DNA of 64,000 bases from an uncultured Aquimarina sp. (GCA_947500845.1 CANMTP010000012.1:53478-117477), one strand, 5' to 3'; shown: positions 1 through 9,807, counted from the stretch's first letter. Translations and numbers: made by a program. The notes: generated by a model from the letters alone, not told the origin.

Positions 1-1
1 T

Positions 2-283
2 CTACTCAAAATGGACAATACCATACAACATAACGGTGTACTGATTTATGTAGCTGTAGATGATCATAGATTTGCAATTTATGGAGATCAAGGCATTCAT
101 AAAGTAGTTGATGATAATTTTTGGGCGAGTACCAGAGATGCCATCCTAAAACAATTTAAGAAAGGTGATTTTACCCAAGGATTAATAGATGGTATTCTCA
201 TGGCTGGAGAGCAATTACAAAGATATTTTCCTTGGGATCACACGGGATCAAATGAATTATCAGATGAAATTTCAAAAGGATAA
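2..283 (+). CDS. TPM-domain protein, C-terminal part (5' end outside the window)
   Basis: The reading frame is open to the left edge of the window, so this is the end of a longer gene; the ATG at 11 is probably internal. The residues around LIYVAVDDHRFAIYGDQGI and the later FTQGLIDGI segment resemble the second half of a TPM domain (TPM_phosphatase family), a secreted or membrane-associated fold of poorly defined function. The stop at 281-283 is followed directly by the ATG of the next TPM protein. This fits the LemA-TPM-TPM operon common in Bacteroidota; a lemA-like gene would be expected upstream but cannot be seen. Confidence 0.75.
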   Translation, partial: LLKMDNTIQHNGVLIYVAVDDHRFAIYGDQGIHKVVDDNFWASTRDAILKQFKKGDFTQGLIDGILMAGEQLQRYFPWDHTGSNELSDEISKG

Positions 284-1090
284 ATGAAAAACGTACAACA
301 ATTCATAGTATCCTCTTTCTTTGTTCTGGGTATATTTTTTATCGCTACACACCAAGGTCTTGCACAACGAGCAATTCCTCCCAAACCAACATTGGAGACT
401 GCTGTGTACGATGAAGCAAAAATGCTTTCTGGTTCTGAAGCTGAGCAACTTGAGAAAAAACTCATTCAATATGCCGATACTACTTCTACGCAGATAGTAG
501 TGGCCACCATCAACTCACTGCAAGGTGAAAATATTGGGTTGTATGCTGCCGAATGGGCCCACGAATGGGGTATCGGACAAAAAAAAGAGGATAATGGAGT
601 TTTTATTCTTGTATCCCAGATGGATCGTAAGATTTGGATTGCAACAGGTTATGGTGTCGAAGAAAAACTTACAGACTTTACTTCTAAAACTATTATAGAT
701 CAGATCATCACTCCTGAATTTAAGAAAGGAAAATTCTATACTGGATTGGATGAAGGAACAACCGCTATTTTTCAGGTACTCGATGGCACTTTTAAAGGAG
801 CGAAGAAAAAGAAAAGTAGAAAAGATTTCCCTATCGGGCAATTGGCACTGTTGCTTATCTTCTTTATTATTATTGTCAAAGCATTTTCTAAAAGCAATCA
901 TGGCAATGGCGGCAAAGGAAATCGTGGAAACAGATCTCGAGGAGGCAGTCTCTTAGATGCTATTATTTTAAGTAATATGGGTCGAGGAAGCTTTGGTGGA
1001 GGAAGTTTTGGCGGTGGATCCAGTGGAGGTTTTGGTGGTGGCTTCGGTGGTGGCGGTTTTGGCGGCGGCGGTGCCGGTGGAAGTTGGTAG
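284..1090 (+). CDS. TPM-domain secreted protein with glycine-rich C-terminal tail
   Basis: 268 aa. There is a signal peptide at about residues 1-27 (hydrophobic core FFVLGIFFIATHQGLA, then Q). A TPM domain follows at about 40-165, with characteristic segments QIVVATINSLQGENIG and GVFILVSQMDRKIWIATGYG. One membrane helix lies near 187-202 (LALLLIFFIIIVKAF), and the protein ends in a long Gly/Phe/Ser tail of GGGF repeats. This is the usual plan of YgcG-like TPM proteins: a periplasmic domain anchored by a helix, with a low-complexity cytoplasmic tail. The start is set by abutment with the previous stop. The molecular role of the family is unsettled. Confidence 0.9.
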   Translation: MKNVQQFIVSSFFVLGIFFIATHQGLAQRAIPPKPTLETAVYDEAKMLSGSEAEQLEKKLIQYADTTSTQIVVATINSLQGENIGLYAAEWAHEWGIGQKKEDNGVFILVSQMDRKIWIATGYGVEEKLTDFTSKTIIDQIITPEFKKGKFYTGLDEGTTAIFQVLDGTFKGAKKKKSRKDFPIGQLALLLIFFIIIVKAFSKSNHGNGGKGNRGNRSRGGSLLDAIILSNMGRGSFGGGSFGGGSSGGFGGGFGGGGFGGGGAGGSW

Positions 1091-1159
1091 AGTTTAATTT
1101 TTTTATTTGTAAAGTAGTTCATCAAATTCTAAACAATAACTTCACCACTAATTATTTCT

Positions 1160-1771
1160 GAAAAACGATCTATTAAGACAAATTTTTCAATACTTACTAG
1201 CCTATTTTTTGTAACTTTCAATTGTTACACACAAGACTATTTCATAACAATAAATCAAGACACAACCTTTTGCCAAAATTTGAATTATTCAACTACTGCT
1301 CAAGGCTATTTAAAAAAATAGCATACACTAACAATGAAGGAAAGAAAATAATAATTAAAGGAAAAAAAAACTTTCTGATGTCATAACCCTTTTTAGAGAT
1401 AGCATTATAATTGACAAGGTACCATTAGAGCTAATAAGCCTAAAAGTTATGTCAGGTTTACAAAAAGAGTTGTCGATGGAAAGTTAAAAGTATACCTTGC
1501 TAGACAAGGCAATAGTTCTTCTGTAAAATATACTCCTGGAGGACCTTTTGGTGATTTTAAAAGAGGTGGAGCGATCGGGCTAGGCCGTTTTTTCATCAAA
1601 ATGCCCGATGGCACGTATTATAAAATTAACAAGAAAAAAAATAGGACAAAATATATTCAACCTTATCTTTTGAATTGTAAAAAATTCAAGAATGCTTCCA
1701 ATGGAGATGTAGGAGCTAATGAAGACGCATTTATTAAAATGATACGATTATATAGTTCTCTTTGCAATTGA
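1160..1771 (+). pseudogene. Decayed lineage-specific small protein gene with multiple frameshifts
   Basis: Three collinear stretches in different frames read as one protein. The first (about 1160-1321) gives a hydrophobic start, then DYFITINQDTTFCQNLNYS, and ends at TAG 1319-1321. The second (about 1372-1440) reads LSDVITLFRDSIIIDKVPLE. The third (about 1421-1771) reads NKPKSYVRFTKRVVDGKLKV and later RFFIKMPDGTYYKIN, ending at TGA 1769-1771. No ATG is visible at the expected start. From memory, this resembles a hypothetical secreted protein of about 200 aa seen in flavobacteria (YFITLNNDTTFC-type start). The frame breaks indicate loss of function. Function unknown. Confidence 0.6.
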
Positions 1772-2264
1772 GGTCGTATTAAAGTAGTTTTAAGGTAGTG
1801 TGAATTGTTTTTGTGGAAGATTATTCTGTATATCATTCACCAAAAGTGTTTATTCATATTAATAAATAATTGAAGAAGATCCTCTATTTTTGATGAAGAT
1901 TGAAAAAAATATCTTTATCAAAGAGGTTGGATAATAAAATTTAGTGTTACTAAAAGAATCACACGAAAATCCTTAACTTACGGATTTCTCAATCACTTGA
2001 GAAAAAAGGAAATCAGACTAACTTGCGAAAATATTCTTTGTTGAAGAAATCAGCTTTTGAAATTTTTGCAGTGCAACTATCAAAACTAAATTTTACGAAT
2101 TGAAATTGCATAGTATAATTTTGAAACAAGAGATCAAAACAATCAAATCTCACTAAAAGAATTGAATCTATAAAAGAGAGATGCATAATTGAAGTTAACA
2201 TCTATACAAATACCATTACTCAACTGAGGCATTAATCAACTCGAAAAACACAAAAATATATTTA
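1772..2264. other. Intergenic stretch without a recognisable gene
   Basis: About 490 AT-rich bases between the decayed gene and the SDR gene. Short frames here have no recognisable content. The only structure seen is a small perfect stem, TTTCTCAA/TTGAGAAA, around 1985-2006. Confidence 0.5.
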
Positions 2265-2272
2265 TAACTTTG
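2265..2272 (+). promoter_or_regulatory. Candidate flavobacterial -7 box for the SDR gene
   Basis: TAACTTTG matches the Bacteroidota -7 consensus TAnnTTTG and lies 27 bases before the ATG at 2300. No clear TTG is seen at the -33 position, so the call rests on the -7 element and its position. Confidence 0.35.
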
Positions 2273-2299
2273 AGTATCGGAAAAAAATAATTATCTAAA

Positions 2300-3070
2300 A
2301 TGAATAAGACTGTAGTAATTTCAGGAGGAAGTTCAGGAATAGGTTTAGCAACAACTAAACAGTATTTAGATAAAGGAGCTAGAGTAATAGTAGCCGCACG
2401 AAACAAAAATAAATTCGAATCAAATCTTGACAGTTCGAAAGAAAATTTACGGTTTATTGAAACCGATTTTAATGACATGGATTCTGTAAAAAAATTTTAT
2501 TCAACAATCAAAGAAGAATACAAAACAGTAGACATTGCAATTAATAATGTAGGATTAGCGATAATGAAACCATTAACTGATTTTCAAGAGGAAGAGTTTG
2601 ACAAAATAATAAATGTTAATCTAAAAAGTCTTTGGCTTAGTATGAAGTATCAAATTTCATTGATGAAGAAAGACTCTACAAACGACAAACATATAATTAA
2701 TATATCCTCAATCAATGGTTTGGGAGGTTCGGAATATCTTTCTATATATTCTGCTGCTAAAGCGGGTGTCATATCCTTAACTAAATCAGCAGCTCTCGAA
2801 CTAGCAAAATCTAAAATTTCAATCAACGCTATAGTTCCCGGACCATTTGACACTCCAATGCTTAATGAAGCATTATTGACCCAGGCACAGGGTGATCAAA
2901 GACAAAAGGAGATTATTGAGAGAGAATATAAACAATTTATTCCAAAAGGAAGATTTGGAAACCCTGTAGAGGTTGCTAATACTATTTTTTGGTTATCCGA
3001 GGGTAACAACAATTTCATTTCGGGTCATTCTTTAATAATTGACGGCGGTATCACTAGTAGATATCGTTAA
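2300..3070 (+). CDS. Short-chain dehydrogenase/reductase (SDR), classical type
   Basis: 256 aa, normal length for a classical SDR. The N-terminal Rossmann motif is SGGSSGIG (TGxxxGIG type). The NNAG motif appears as NNVG near residue 89. The catalytic Ser lies in NISSINGLGG and the YxxxK motif is YSAAK, followed by the usual NAIVPGPFDTPM segment and a C-terminal SGHSLIIDGG. Such enzymes carry out NAD(P)(H)-dependent oxidoreduction of an alcohol/carbonyl in the cytoplasm. The substrate cannot be inferred. The gene is monocistronic and convergent with der. Confidence 0.9.
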   Translation: MNKTVVISGGSSGIGLATTKQYLDKGARVIVAARNKNKFESNLDSSKENLRFIETDFNDMDSVKKFYSTIKEEYKTVDIAINNVGLAIMKPLTDFQEEEFDKIINVNLKSLWLSMKYQISLMKKDSTNDKHIINISSINGLGGSEYLSIYSAAKAGVISLTKSAALELAKSKISINAIVPGPFDTPMLNEALLTQAQGDQRQKEIIEREYKQFIPKGRFGNPVEVANTIFWLSEGNNNFISGHSLIIDGGITSRYR

Positions 3071-3180
3071 GAGCAATTACGCAAACAAGCTGAAACAGCC
3101 TAATTCTTTTATGACTCAACAAAATAACATTCTTATAAAACACTTCAACATTACTACCTTTTACCAGCAATATAAATAGT

Positions 3181-4488
3181 CTACTTCTTCCTAAAATAAA
3201 CCGAAATCGGTACACCATGAAAATCAAATTCTTTACGTAGCTGATTTTCGATAAAACGCTTATAAGGATCTCTTATATACTGTGGTAGATTACAGAAAAA
3301 AGCAAATTGTGGTTGAGGCGTAGGCAACTGTGTGATGTATTTTATTTTTACATATTTACCTTTGTATGCTGGCGGTGGGTTATGCTCTATGATCGGCAAT
3401 AGCACATCATTAAGTTCGCTGGTTTTGATTTTTTTGGATCGATTCTTATAGACCGCTACAGCAGTTTCAATAGCTTTAAATATTCTTTGTTTTGTTAGTG
3501 CAGAAATAAATACGATAGGAACATCGGTAAAAGGCTCAATCTCTCTACGAATATATTTTTCGAAATCTTTGAGGGTATTGCTTTCCTTGTTTTCGATGAG
3601 ATCCCATTTATTGACAAGAATTACGATCCCTTTGCGGTTACGTTCTGCCAGCCAAAATATATTTTGTACCTGGCCATCAAATCCTCTGGTTGCATCTAAA
3701 ACAAGTAAGCATACATCACAGTGTTCGATGGCACGAACAGATCGCATGACAGAGTAGAATTCTAAATCCTCTTTTACTTTAGATTTTCTTCGTATTCCGG
3801 CAGTATCTACCAGATTAAATTCAAACCCAAAGCGATTATATTTTGTATCAATCGCATCGCGTGTAGTTCCGGCTATATCAGTTACTATATATCGCTCTTC
3901 GCCTATTAACGCATTGATAAAAGATGATTTCCCGGCATTAGGTCTCCCCACTACTGCAAATCGAGGTAATTCATCTTCTTCTTTTTCTTCTTTCTCTGGT
4001 AATTCTTTTACAAGTGCATCGAGCAGATCACCTGTACCGCTTCCGTTAATACTGGCAATAGTATAATACTCCCCAAGACCTAAACTATAAAATTCGACTG
4101 CATCTGCAGCTCTCTTGGCATTATCTACCTTATTAACTACCAAAAACACAGGTTTATCTACTTTACGAAGTAGGTTGGCTACATCTTCATCCATTCCGGT
4201 GATCCCAGACTCGACATCAACCATAAAAATGATCGCATCGGCTTCATCAATGGCGAGTTCTACCTGTTTATCGATTTCAGCTTCGAAAATATCATCACTC
4301 CCCACAACATATCCACCAGTATCAATTAAGGAAAATTCGACACCATTCCAATCACTTTTCCCATAATGGCGATCTCTCGTAACGCCGCTTACAGCATCCA
4401 CAATAGCCTCTCTTCTTTGAATCAAACGATTAAAGAAAGTCGATTTTCCTACATTAGGTCTCCCTACAATTGCTACTATACTGCTCAT
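3181..4488 (-). CDS. der: Ribosome-biogenesis GTPase Der (EngA)
   Basis: 435 aa, the usual length. Two tandem GTPase domains are visible: the first with P-loop GRPNVGKST at residues 9-17, DTGG and NKVD; the second with GRPNAGKSS near 180, DTAG and NKWD. A C-terminal KH-like domain of about 80 residues follows. Der is an essential cytoplasmic GTPase needed for maturation of the 50S ribosomal subunit. The gene is on the same strand as the lipoprotein and era genes to its right, but about 240 bases with a probable terminator separate it from the former. Confidence 0.97.
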   Translation of the reverse strand: MSSIVAIVGRPNVGKSTFFNRLIQRREAIVDAVSGVTRDRHYGKSDWNGVEFSLIDTGGYVVGSDDIFEAEIDKQVELAIDEADAIIFMVDVESGITGMDEDVANLLRKVDKPVFLVVNKVDNAKRAADAVEFYSLGLGEYYTIASINGSGTGDLLDALVKELPEKEEKEEDELPRFAVVGRPNAGKSSFINALIGEERYIVTDIAGTTRDAIDTKYNRFGFEFNLVDTAGIRRKSKVKEDLEFYSVMRSVRAIEHCDVCLLVLDATRGFDGQVQNIFWLAERNRKGIVILVNKWDLIENKESNTLKDFEKYIRREIEPFTDVPIVFISALTKQRIFKAIETAVAVYKNRSKKIKTSELNDVLLPIIEHNPPPAYKGKYVKIKYITQLPTPQPQFAFFCNLPQYIRDPYKRFIENQLRKEFDFHGVPISVYFRKK

Positions 4489-4561
4489 TGAAATCTATAT
4501 CTAAATTTTTTGCAAAATTAGACTTTTTATTTAAGCAATACCATCAAAACGAAGTAAAAAT

Positions 4562-4604
4562 AAAAAGCCCCAAGGCCAAACATTTAAAGACCTTAGGAAC
4601 TTTT
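4562..4604 (-). terminator. Probable intrinsic terminator behind the beta-propeller lipoprotein gene
   Basis: On the minus strand a stem of about 14 pairs (including G-U pairs and one bulge) joins AAGTTCCTAAGGTC to GGCCTTGGGGCTTT and is followed by a T-rich run. It lies downstream of the stop at 4727 and upstream of der. Confidence 0.55.
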
Positions 4605-4726
4605 CATAATTGATAGTCAGTCAGTGAAATAATTACTCAATTCAAAGATAGCAAGTATTCTGGTTAACATGGTTACTGTAAAACAACAAACTTTTTATGG
4701 AAGTGTTTTAAACATCTTAAAATCAA

Positions 4727-6259
4727 CTAGTTAATTTCAGTAATTTCATAAATAGCTACCGTATTAGACACCTCATTAGTAACGATTATTAAGTGGTTTC
4801 CAGTTGGACTATCCTTTGCTTCAATAGCAATTAAACCTTCTGGAGAAATATCCACATCATCCTGCAACCATTCTATAAATTCTGGGTAAAAAGGATTAGA
4901 AATATCATAAACCATAACACCACCAGTTCTTTCTATCCCAACAAATAATAGTGTTTTGTTTCCTACACTCAATGTTTCTACAGCTTCTGGTTCTGCACCT
5001 TTATCATCAGATCTTTTATCAGCCTCGCTGCCTTCATCATTGTTAAAAGCTCCTGGATCTAATTCGAAAATGGTTTTTCCTATTTGATCTCCACTATCAT
5101 AAACCACAGTTCCAGATGTCGTCCAAATCGTAAAAGATCGTCCTCCGTAAGCATAAATTACATCATGATCTCCATCACCGTCTAAGTCTCCATTGGTCGT
5201 AGTGGTTTTTAGTCGCCCAAGGTTCTCATCTAATTGTAAGGTAGCAGCATCAGGAAAAGCTATAGGATCAAGCAAAAGATCTTTGACTCTGGTTTCTTCA
5301 GAAAAGCCTTCATAATCGCGTGCATCTCCTTCATTTGCTGTTATTAAGAATTTACTACCTTTTATTTTTGCAAAGGTTATAGCATCTGGATGATAAAATC
5401 CCAGAACTGGCCAATTTTGAAAATTACCTACACTATTATCTTTGTCACTGGCGTCTATTTGATTATGAGGTAATGAATAATCTTTTACGCCTAACCCGAT
5501 AATATCTGTAATTGTTTTGGTTTCTAAGTTAACCACTGCGATTCCATTATTTTCTTGTAAGGTGATATATGCGAATTTTGAATCATCAGAAATGGTTACA
5601 AATTCGGGCTCTACATCTTGAGCTAAAGAAGCATTAGGACCAAAAACCCTGAAATCATTCCCTATAGATTGGCTATTAAATCTTGAAAAACAAAGAGTAG
5701 ATACTTGACTGGAAGCCACCTCTATAATAGTTATAGAACCTTCTGGATCGATTGTATAAAGATCATTTGGCTCACCTTCATTAGCGACAATGATATACTT
5801 AGCGTTAGGACTAAAGGTAACCATATCAGGTAATGCTCCGGCCGCATAGGTATTTAATAAAGTTTGTTTTTCAGAATCATATAATGCAATAGTTCCATTA
5901 GCTTGCTTATTCGAAGAATTTTCTAAGGCTACTGCCACCATACCTTCATAAACCGATACACTATTAGGTATGCCCGATAGCGATATGTCAATGCCTTGTA
6001 AAGGGTTTCTTGGATTTGACAAGTCCCATACAGAAAGCTCTGATTCGTTAGGATTGACAATAAAAAGTTTATTGGTTTTAGAATCGAAAGCAGAGATTTC
6101 GGCAAAACCCTCGTCACCCGATCCGTTAGTAAAACCTCCTATTTTGTTAAATTCGAGTTCTCCAGTTCCACCTCCTCCGGAGTAGTCATCAAGATCACAT
6201 GAAGCAAATAGCCCTAAAATTACTGTAAAATAAAGAATTGATTTGTTAAAGATTTTCAT
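4727..6259 (-). CDS. Choice-of-anchor I family beta-propeller lipoprotein
   Basis: 510 aa. The N-terminus has a lipoprotein signal with lipobox LFASC (Cys20), followed by DDYSGGGGTG. The body reads as a YVTN-like beta-propeller, with repeats such as GMVAVALENSSNKQANGTIA and AKYIIVANEGEPNDLYTIDP and a calcium-type loop (GDLDGDGDHDVIYAYGGRSF). This matches choice-of-anchor I proteins, which are secreted and sometimes found next to phosphatases or nucleases. It is probably anchored at the outer membrane. No enzymatic motif is evident, so the role is unknown. Confidence 0.8.
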   Translation of the reverse strand: MKIFNKSILYFTVILGLFASCDLDDYSGGGGTGELEFNKIGGFTNGSGDEGFAEISAFDSKTNKLFIVNPNESELSVWDLSNPRNPLQGIDISLSGIPNSVSVYEGMVAVALENSSNKQANGTIALYDSEKQTLLNTYAAGALPDMVTFSPNAKYIIVANEGEPNDLYTIDPEGSITIIEVASSQVSTLCFSRFNSQSIGNDFRVFGPNASLAQDVEPEFVTISDDSKFAYITLQENNGIAVVNLETKTITDIIGLGVKDYSLPHNQIDASDKDNSVGNFQNWPVLGFYHPDAITFAKIKGSKFLITANEGDARDYEGFSEETRVKDLLLDPIAFPDAATLQLDENLGRLKTTTTNGDLDGDGDHDVIYAYGGRSFTIWTTSGTVVYDSGDQIGKTIFELDPGAFNNDEGSEADKRSDDKGAEPEAVETLSVGNKTLLFVGIERTGGVMVYDISNPFYPEFIEWLQDDVDISPEGLIAIEAKDSPTGNHLIIVTNEVSNTVAIYEITEIN

Positions 6260-6348
6260 TGTTCATTACATTTTGTGTGATTAAACCCACAAATTTTGAT
6301 AAACAATGTTTCTTTAACGTTATCCCAAGGCTAAATTTAAAATCAACG

Positions 6349-6368
6349 TATACCTATATTGGTATACT
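6349..6368. repeat. Short perfect inverted repeat between era and the lipoprotein gene
   Basis: GTATACCTATATTGGTATAC has 7-bp perfect arms around a 6-base spacer. It lies directly behind the era stop and about 90 bases before the lipoprotein start, so it may be an operator for the latter or part of a weak terminator for the former. There is no T-run, so an operator is slightly favoured. Confidence 0.3.
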
Positions 6369-6369
6369 A

Positions 6370-7251
6370 TTATTTATTATACCCAAAACGCTTTAACTGG
6401 CGCTGATTACTTCTCCAGTTTTTATTGACCTTAACATAGAGTTCTATATGAATTTTTTTACCAAAAAACTTTTCTAATTCCTTACGGGCTTCAGTACCCA
6501 CTTTTTTCAATGCGCTACCTTTATGGCCAATAATAATCCCTTTTTGCGAATCTCTTTCTACCATAATCACAGAACGTATTCTAATGATATCTTCATCTTC
6601 CATAAACTCTTCAGTTTCGACCTCTACAGCATATGGAATCTCTTTCTTATAATTCGTCAATATTTTTTCGCGAATCGCCTCATTAACAAAAAATCTTTCG
6701 GGTTTATCAGTTAACTGATCCTTGGGATAGAACGCCGGAGATTCTGGTAAAAGCTCCACCAAGCGACCAAAAACTTCTTTTATATTAAAATTTTCGAGAG
6801 CAGATATAGGATATATTTCGGCATTGGGAACTTTTTCTGCCCAAAATTGCATTTGTTCTTCCAAATTTTCCTGATTTGACTTGTCAATCTTATTGATCAA
6901 CAAGATCACCGGTATTTTAGAATTAGTAATTTTACTGAAAAAGGCTTCATCTTTCAGAGCTTTCTCGCCGATTTCAACCATATAGATGAGTACATCGGCA
7001 TCTTCGAAAGCAGATTTAACAAAATCCATCATAGATTCCTGAAGCTCATATGCGGGCTTAATAATACCTGGAGTATCTGATAAAATCACCTGAAAATCAC
7101 CTCCATTAACTATTCCTAAAATCCTATGTCTTGTAGTTTGAGCTTTGGAAGTAATGATTGACAGTTTTTCCCCTATAAAAGCATTCATTAGGGTTGATTT
7201 CCCTACATTAGGATTTCCTATAATATTTACAAAACCTGCTTTATGAGCCAT
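6370..7251 (-). CDS. era: GTPase Era
   Basis: 293 aa from the chosen start, where the protein begins MAHKAGFVNIIGNPNVGKST, as Bacteroidota Era does. An ATG 18 bases upstream (7269) would add six residues of poor quality. The N-terminal GTPase domain has G1 GNPNVGKST, G3 DTPG and G4 NKID. The C-terminal KH domain shows GIIIGHKGSALKKVG. Era binds the 3' end of 16S rRNA and assists 30S subunit assembly. Its closeness to der on the same strand is a common Bacteroidota arrangement. Confidence 0.96.
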   Translation of the reverse strand: MAHKAGFVNIIGNPNVGKSTLMNAFIGEKLSIITSKAQTTRHRILGIVNGGDFQVILSDTPGIIKPAYELQESMMDFVKSAFEDADVLIYMVEIGEKALKDEAFFSKITNSKIPVILLINKIDKSNQENLEEQMQFWAEKVPNAEIYPISALENFNIKEVFGRLVELLPESPAFYPKDQLTDKPERFFVNEAIREKILTNYKKEIPYAVEVETEEFMEDEDIIRIRSVIMVERDSQKGIIIGHKGSALKKVGTEARKELEKFFGKKIHIELYVKVNKNWRSNQRQLKRFGYNK

Positions 7252-7350
7252 ACGATTACTTTTATGCAAAGGTAGATGAATATTACATAAGAAGATGACT
7301 TCATGGGGTATAATTAGAATGGTATTGATAAAAAATGTGGAAGTTTATAA

Positions 7351-8694
7351 TTAACGGTTAAGATTTTTAAAATAAACTTTTGCCATAGTATTAACCTTGG
7401 GTGCCAATAGCAATCCAGAAAAAACAGTGGGAATTGCCATAATCGCAAAAGCACTATCAATAAGGTTAATGGCAAAATCAATTTTTACCACTGCGGCTAT
7501 TATTATAGAGAAGATGTAAATGTAATTATAGTATTTTCCGTATTTGGGTTTGGTCAAAAACCCTAAACAGGTTGTGCCGTAATACGAATAAGAGAACAAG
7601 GTTGAAAAAGCAAATACCAAAACCATAATTAATACCACAACGTTACCCAATCCATAAGGCAATACAGCATTAAAAGCTTCTAAAGTAAGTGATATTCCGT
7701 TATCATCTGTACGCTGCCATACTCCTGTTGATAGAATTGCTAAAGCTGTTAACGTACAAACGAGTAATGTATCTATAGCTGGTCCCATCATGGCAACCAA
7801 ACCCTCGCGTATGGGTTCATTCGTCTTTGCTGTACCGTGCATCATTGGAGCAGTTCCTATGCCTGCCTCATTAGAAAAGGCTGCTCTTTTGATTCCTGTT
7901 TTTATGAGATATCCTAACGCTCCACCTGCAGCGGCATCACCAGAAAATGCATCTGAAAAAATCAATATGAACATTTCTGGAACAACCTGAATCTGCAAAA
8001 TCAAAATTGTAATTACAGTAACAAAATATAACACGACCATAAACGGAACCAATTTACTTGCTACTATTCCGATTCTTTTAATTCCTCCCAGGATTACCAA
8101 AGACGCTATTCCAGCCAGAGTAATTCCTATGTGCCATTTGTATTCATCATCCCAATCAAGGACATCGATCAATGTTTGTGTTAATTGATTAGCAGTAAAC
8201 GCAGGAAGTGTCCCTACCAATCCCGCTAAAGCGAAAAGGATCGCTAATGGTTTCCATCGTGCTCCTAAACCATTAGTGATAACATACATTGGCCCGCTAA
8301 GAAAATTACCATCATTATCTTTAGAACGATACATTACCGAAAGGGAACAGGTATAAAATTTGGTAGCCATACCAATCAAAGCACTAATCCACATCCAGAA
8401 AACTGCTCCTGGACCACCCATGACAATTGCCACAGCTACTCCACTAATATTTCCCATACCCACCGTTGCGGCTATTGCAGAAGATAACGCTTGAAAATGG
8501 CTTAATTGCCCAGGAGCATGTTCACTATCATACTTCCCTTGTAGGACATCTATAGCATGTTTAAAATAAAAAAACGGAGTAAAACGCGAATAAATCAGGA
8601 AAAATGTACCTCCTCCGATCAGCAATATTAGCAAGGGCCAATCCCAAACCCAAGCGCTAAAATTTGCAACAAGGTCTTCAAATGTTTTGAACAT
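7351..8694 (-). CDS. Sodium:alanine (AgcS-type) symporter
   Basis: 447 aa, standard length for the alanine or glycine:cation symporter (AGCS) family. There are about 10-11 hydrophobic helices and hallmark segments such as HFQALSSAIAATVGMGNISG near the N-terminus and KRAAFSNEAGIGTAPM in the middle. The protein should import a small neutral amino acid with sodium across the inner membrane. Alanine or glycine is the likely substrate by family; the exact one cannot be told from sequence. Confidence 0.93.
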   Translation of the reverse strand: MFKTFEDLVANFSAWVWDWPLLILLIGGGTFFLIYSRFTPFFYFKHAIDVLQGKYDSEHAPGQLSHFQALSSAIAATVGMGNISGVAVAIVMGGPGAVFWMWISALIGMATKFYTCSLSVMYRSKDNDGNFLSGPMYVITNGLGARWKPLAILFALAGLVGTLPAFTANQLTQTLIDVLDWDDEYKWHIGITLAGIASLVILGGIKRIGIVASKLVPFMVVLYFVTVITILILQIQVVPEMFILIFSDAFSGDAAAGGALGYLIKTGIKRAAFSNEAGIGTAPMMHGTAKTNEPIREGLVAMMGPAIDTLLVCTLTALAILSTGVWQRTDDNGISLTLEAFNAVLPYGLGNVVVLIMVLVFAFSTLFSYSYYGTTCLGFLTKPKYGKYYNYIYIFSIIIAAVVKIDFAINLIDSAFAIMAIPTVFSGLLLAPKVNTMAKVYFKNLNR

Positions 8695-8781
8695 AAAATA
8701 TTGTAGTTACTATAAAAGTAATCTAAAAATTGAAGAATCCAATCTATAAGCTACATCTCAAAAATTCAACATACTTAAAAA

Positions 8782-9255
8782 TCAATGGAGAGATTTTATA
8801 AATCTAGGTTTATCAATTCCTCGATCGTACATTATGATAGTGCCTGCAGCGGCTACATTAATACTCAATTCTGATTTAAATTTTACCAGGAACTGTGATT
8901 TTTTGATGGCCATTTTTGATAATCCATGATCTTCTGCTCCCAAAAGATATACACATCTTTTTGGGTGCTTAAAAGTTTCAAGTGGTACAGCAGTATCTGT
9001 TAATTCTACTCCGACAAGCATCGCTCCTTTGGGTAAATGGTTGTAAAAATCTTCAAATGTATCGTAATGAAAATAAGGCATTGCCTTTACTGCGTTGTGC
9101 GTATCGCTTGCCTGTTTGGCATATCGATTGCCAATGGTAAATATGAAACTTGCACCCATATTTTGAGCAGATCGCCACAAAACGCCAAGATTTTCTGGAG
9201 TTTTTCCGTTCTGAATCCCTATACCAAAAAATTCATTTTCGAAATTATCAATCAT
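8782..9255 (-). CDS. SpoU/TrmH-family RNA methyltransferase
   Basis: 157 aa, SPOUT superfamily. Motif 1 is NGKTPENLGVLWRSAQNMGA near residue 18. The C-terminal AdoMet-binding knot includes YLLGAEDHGLS and INVAAAGTIIMYDR. It resembles TrmH (2'-O-methylation of tRNA G18), but the family also contains rRNA enzymes, so the target nucleotide is not assigned. It stands alone, with the hairpin-repeat region to its right. Confidence 0.88.
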   Translation of the reverse strand: MIDNFENEFFGIGIQNGKTPENLGVLWRSAQNMGASFIFTIGNRYAKQASDTHNAVKAMPYFHYDTFEDFYNHLPKGAMLVGVELTDTAVPLETFKHPKRCVYLLGAEDHGLSKMAIKKSQFLVKFKSELSINVAAAGTIIMYDRGIDKPRFIKSLH

Positions 9256-9415
9256 GGGTATAAAAATATTAAAAGATTAGATAAACCCATCAATTCTCTT
9301 TCAAATTATACTATTTACGCTTTGTTCAAGCAGCACCCAAGCAAGACCGAAAAAAGTAATAGATCGTATCTAGAAAAACATTAATCTATAACTCTTTTTG
9401 AGATGATTTAATACT

Positions 9416-9581
9416 TATAGCTAAATTAATATAAAATGGCATTAAAAATTTATAAAGTAAAAAATTGAAGTTCAAGGCGAAAAACGCAGTCATAGCAGAG
9501 CTAAGCCGAGTATTTTTAACGTAGAAATTCGATTTTTTACTTTATAAATTTTTAATGCCATTTTATGTTGATTTAGCTATA
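9416..9581. repeat. Long hairpin element with 50-bp inverted arms (MITE-like)
   Basis: Arms 9416-9465 and 9532-9581 are reverse complements with two mismatches in 50. The 66-base loop contains AAGGCGAAAAACGCAGTCAT and no coding potential. The size and structure resemble non-coding interspersed elements of flavobacterial genomes. It lies between the methyltransferase gene and the end of the eCIS operon. Confidence 0.7.
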
Positions 9582-9653
9582 TAATATCTAAGAATAATTT
9601 AATTTTCTTCTCAGAACGTAAGTTCGATCTAAGGATCTTGATTTATAAAAGCC

Positions 9654-9771
9654 GTCAAATTGAGTGATTTTTCATAGTGAAACGAAGAAAAATTGTATCG
9701 AAATTAGGCTTTCGATTGAAAATTTACTTGTCTTCGATACGATTTTCTATCGAAAATCACTCTGACTGACG
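9654..9771. repeat. Imperfect hairpin interspersed repeat
   Basis: The left arm begins GTCAAATTGAGTGATTTTTC and the right arm ends AAAATCACTCTGACTGAC, pairing imperfectly around a TCGATACGATT-type core. From memory this matches a widespread flavobacterial intergenic repeat (GTCAGTTCGAGTGATTTTTC-type). It lies 37 bases beyond the last eCIS gene and may also end or stabilise that transcript. Confidence 0.6.
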
Positions 9772-9807
9772 TAAATTTTCTTACATCGAACTCAAGTTCA
9801 GAAGGTC

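Noticed and set aside
898..1125. 75-aa minus-strand proline-rich frame
   Set aside because: It is the mirror of the glycine-rich tail of the TPM protein; Gly codons read as Pro on the other strand.
9037..9384. 115-aa plus-strand frame over the RNA methyltransferase gene
   Set aside because: It lies opposite conserved SPOUT motifs and has no recognisable content.
9466..9531. A CRISPR repeat or small RNA gene in the loop of the long hairpin
   Set aside because: There is only one copy and no array; nothing supports a specific RNA gene.
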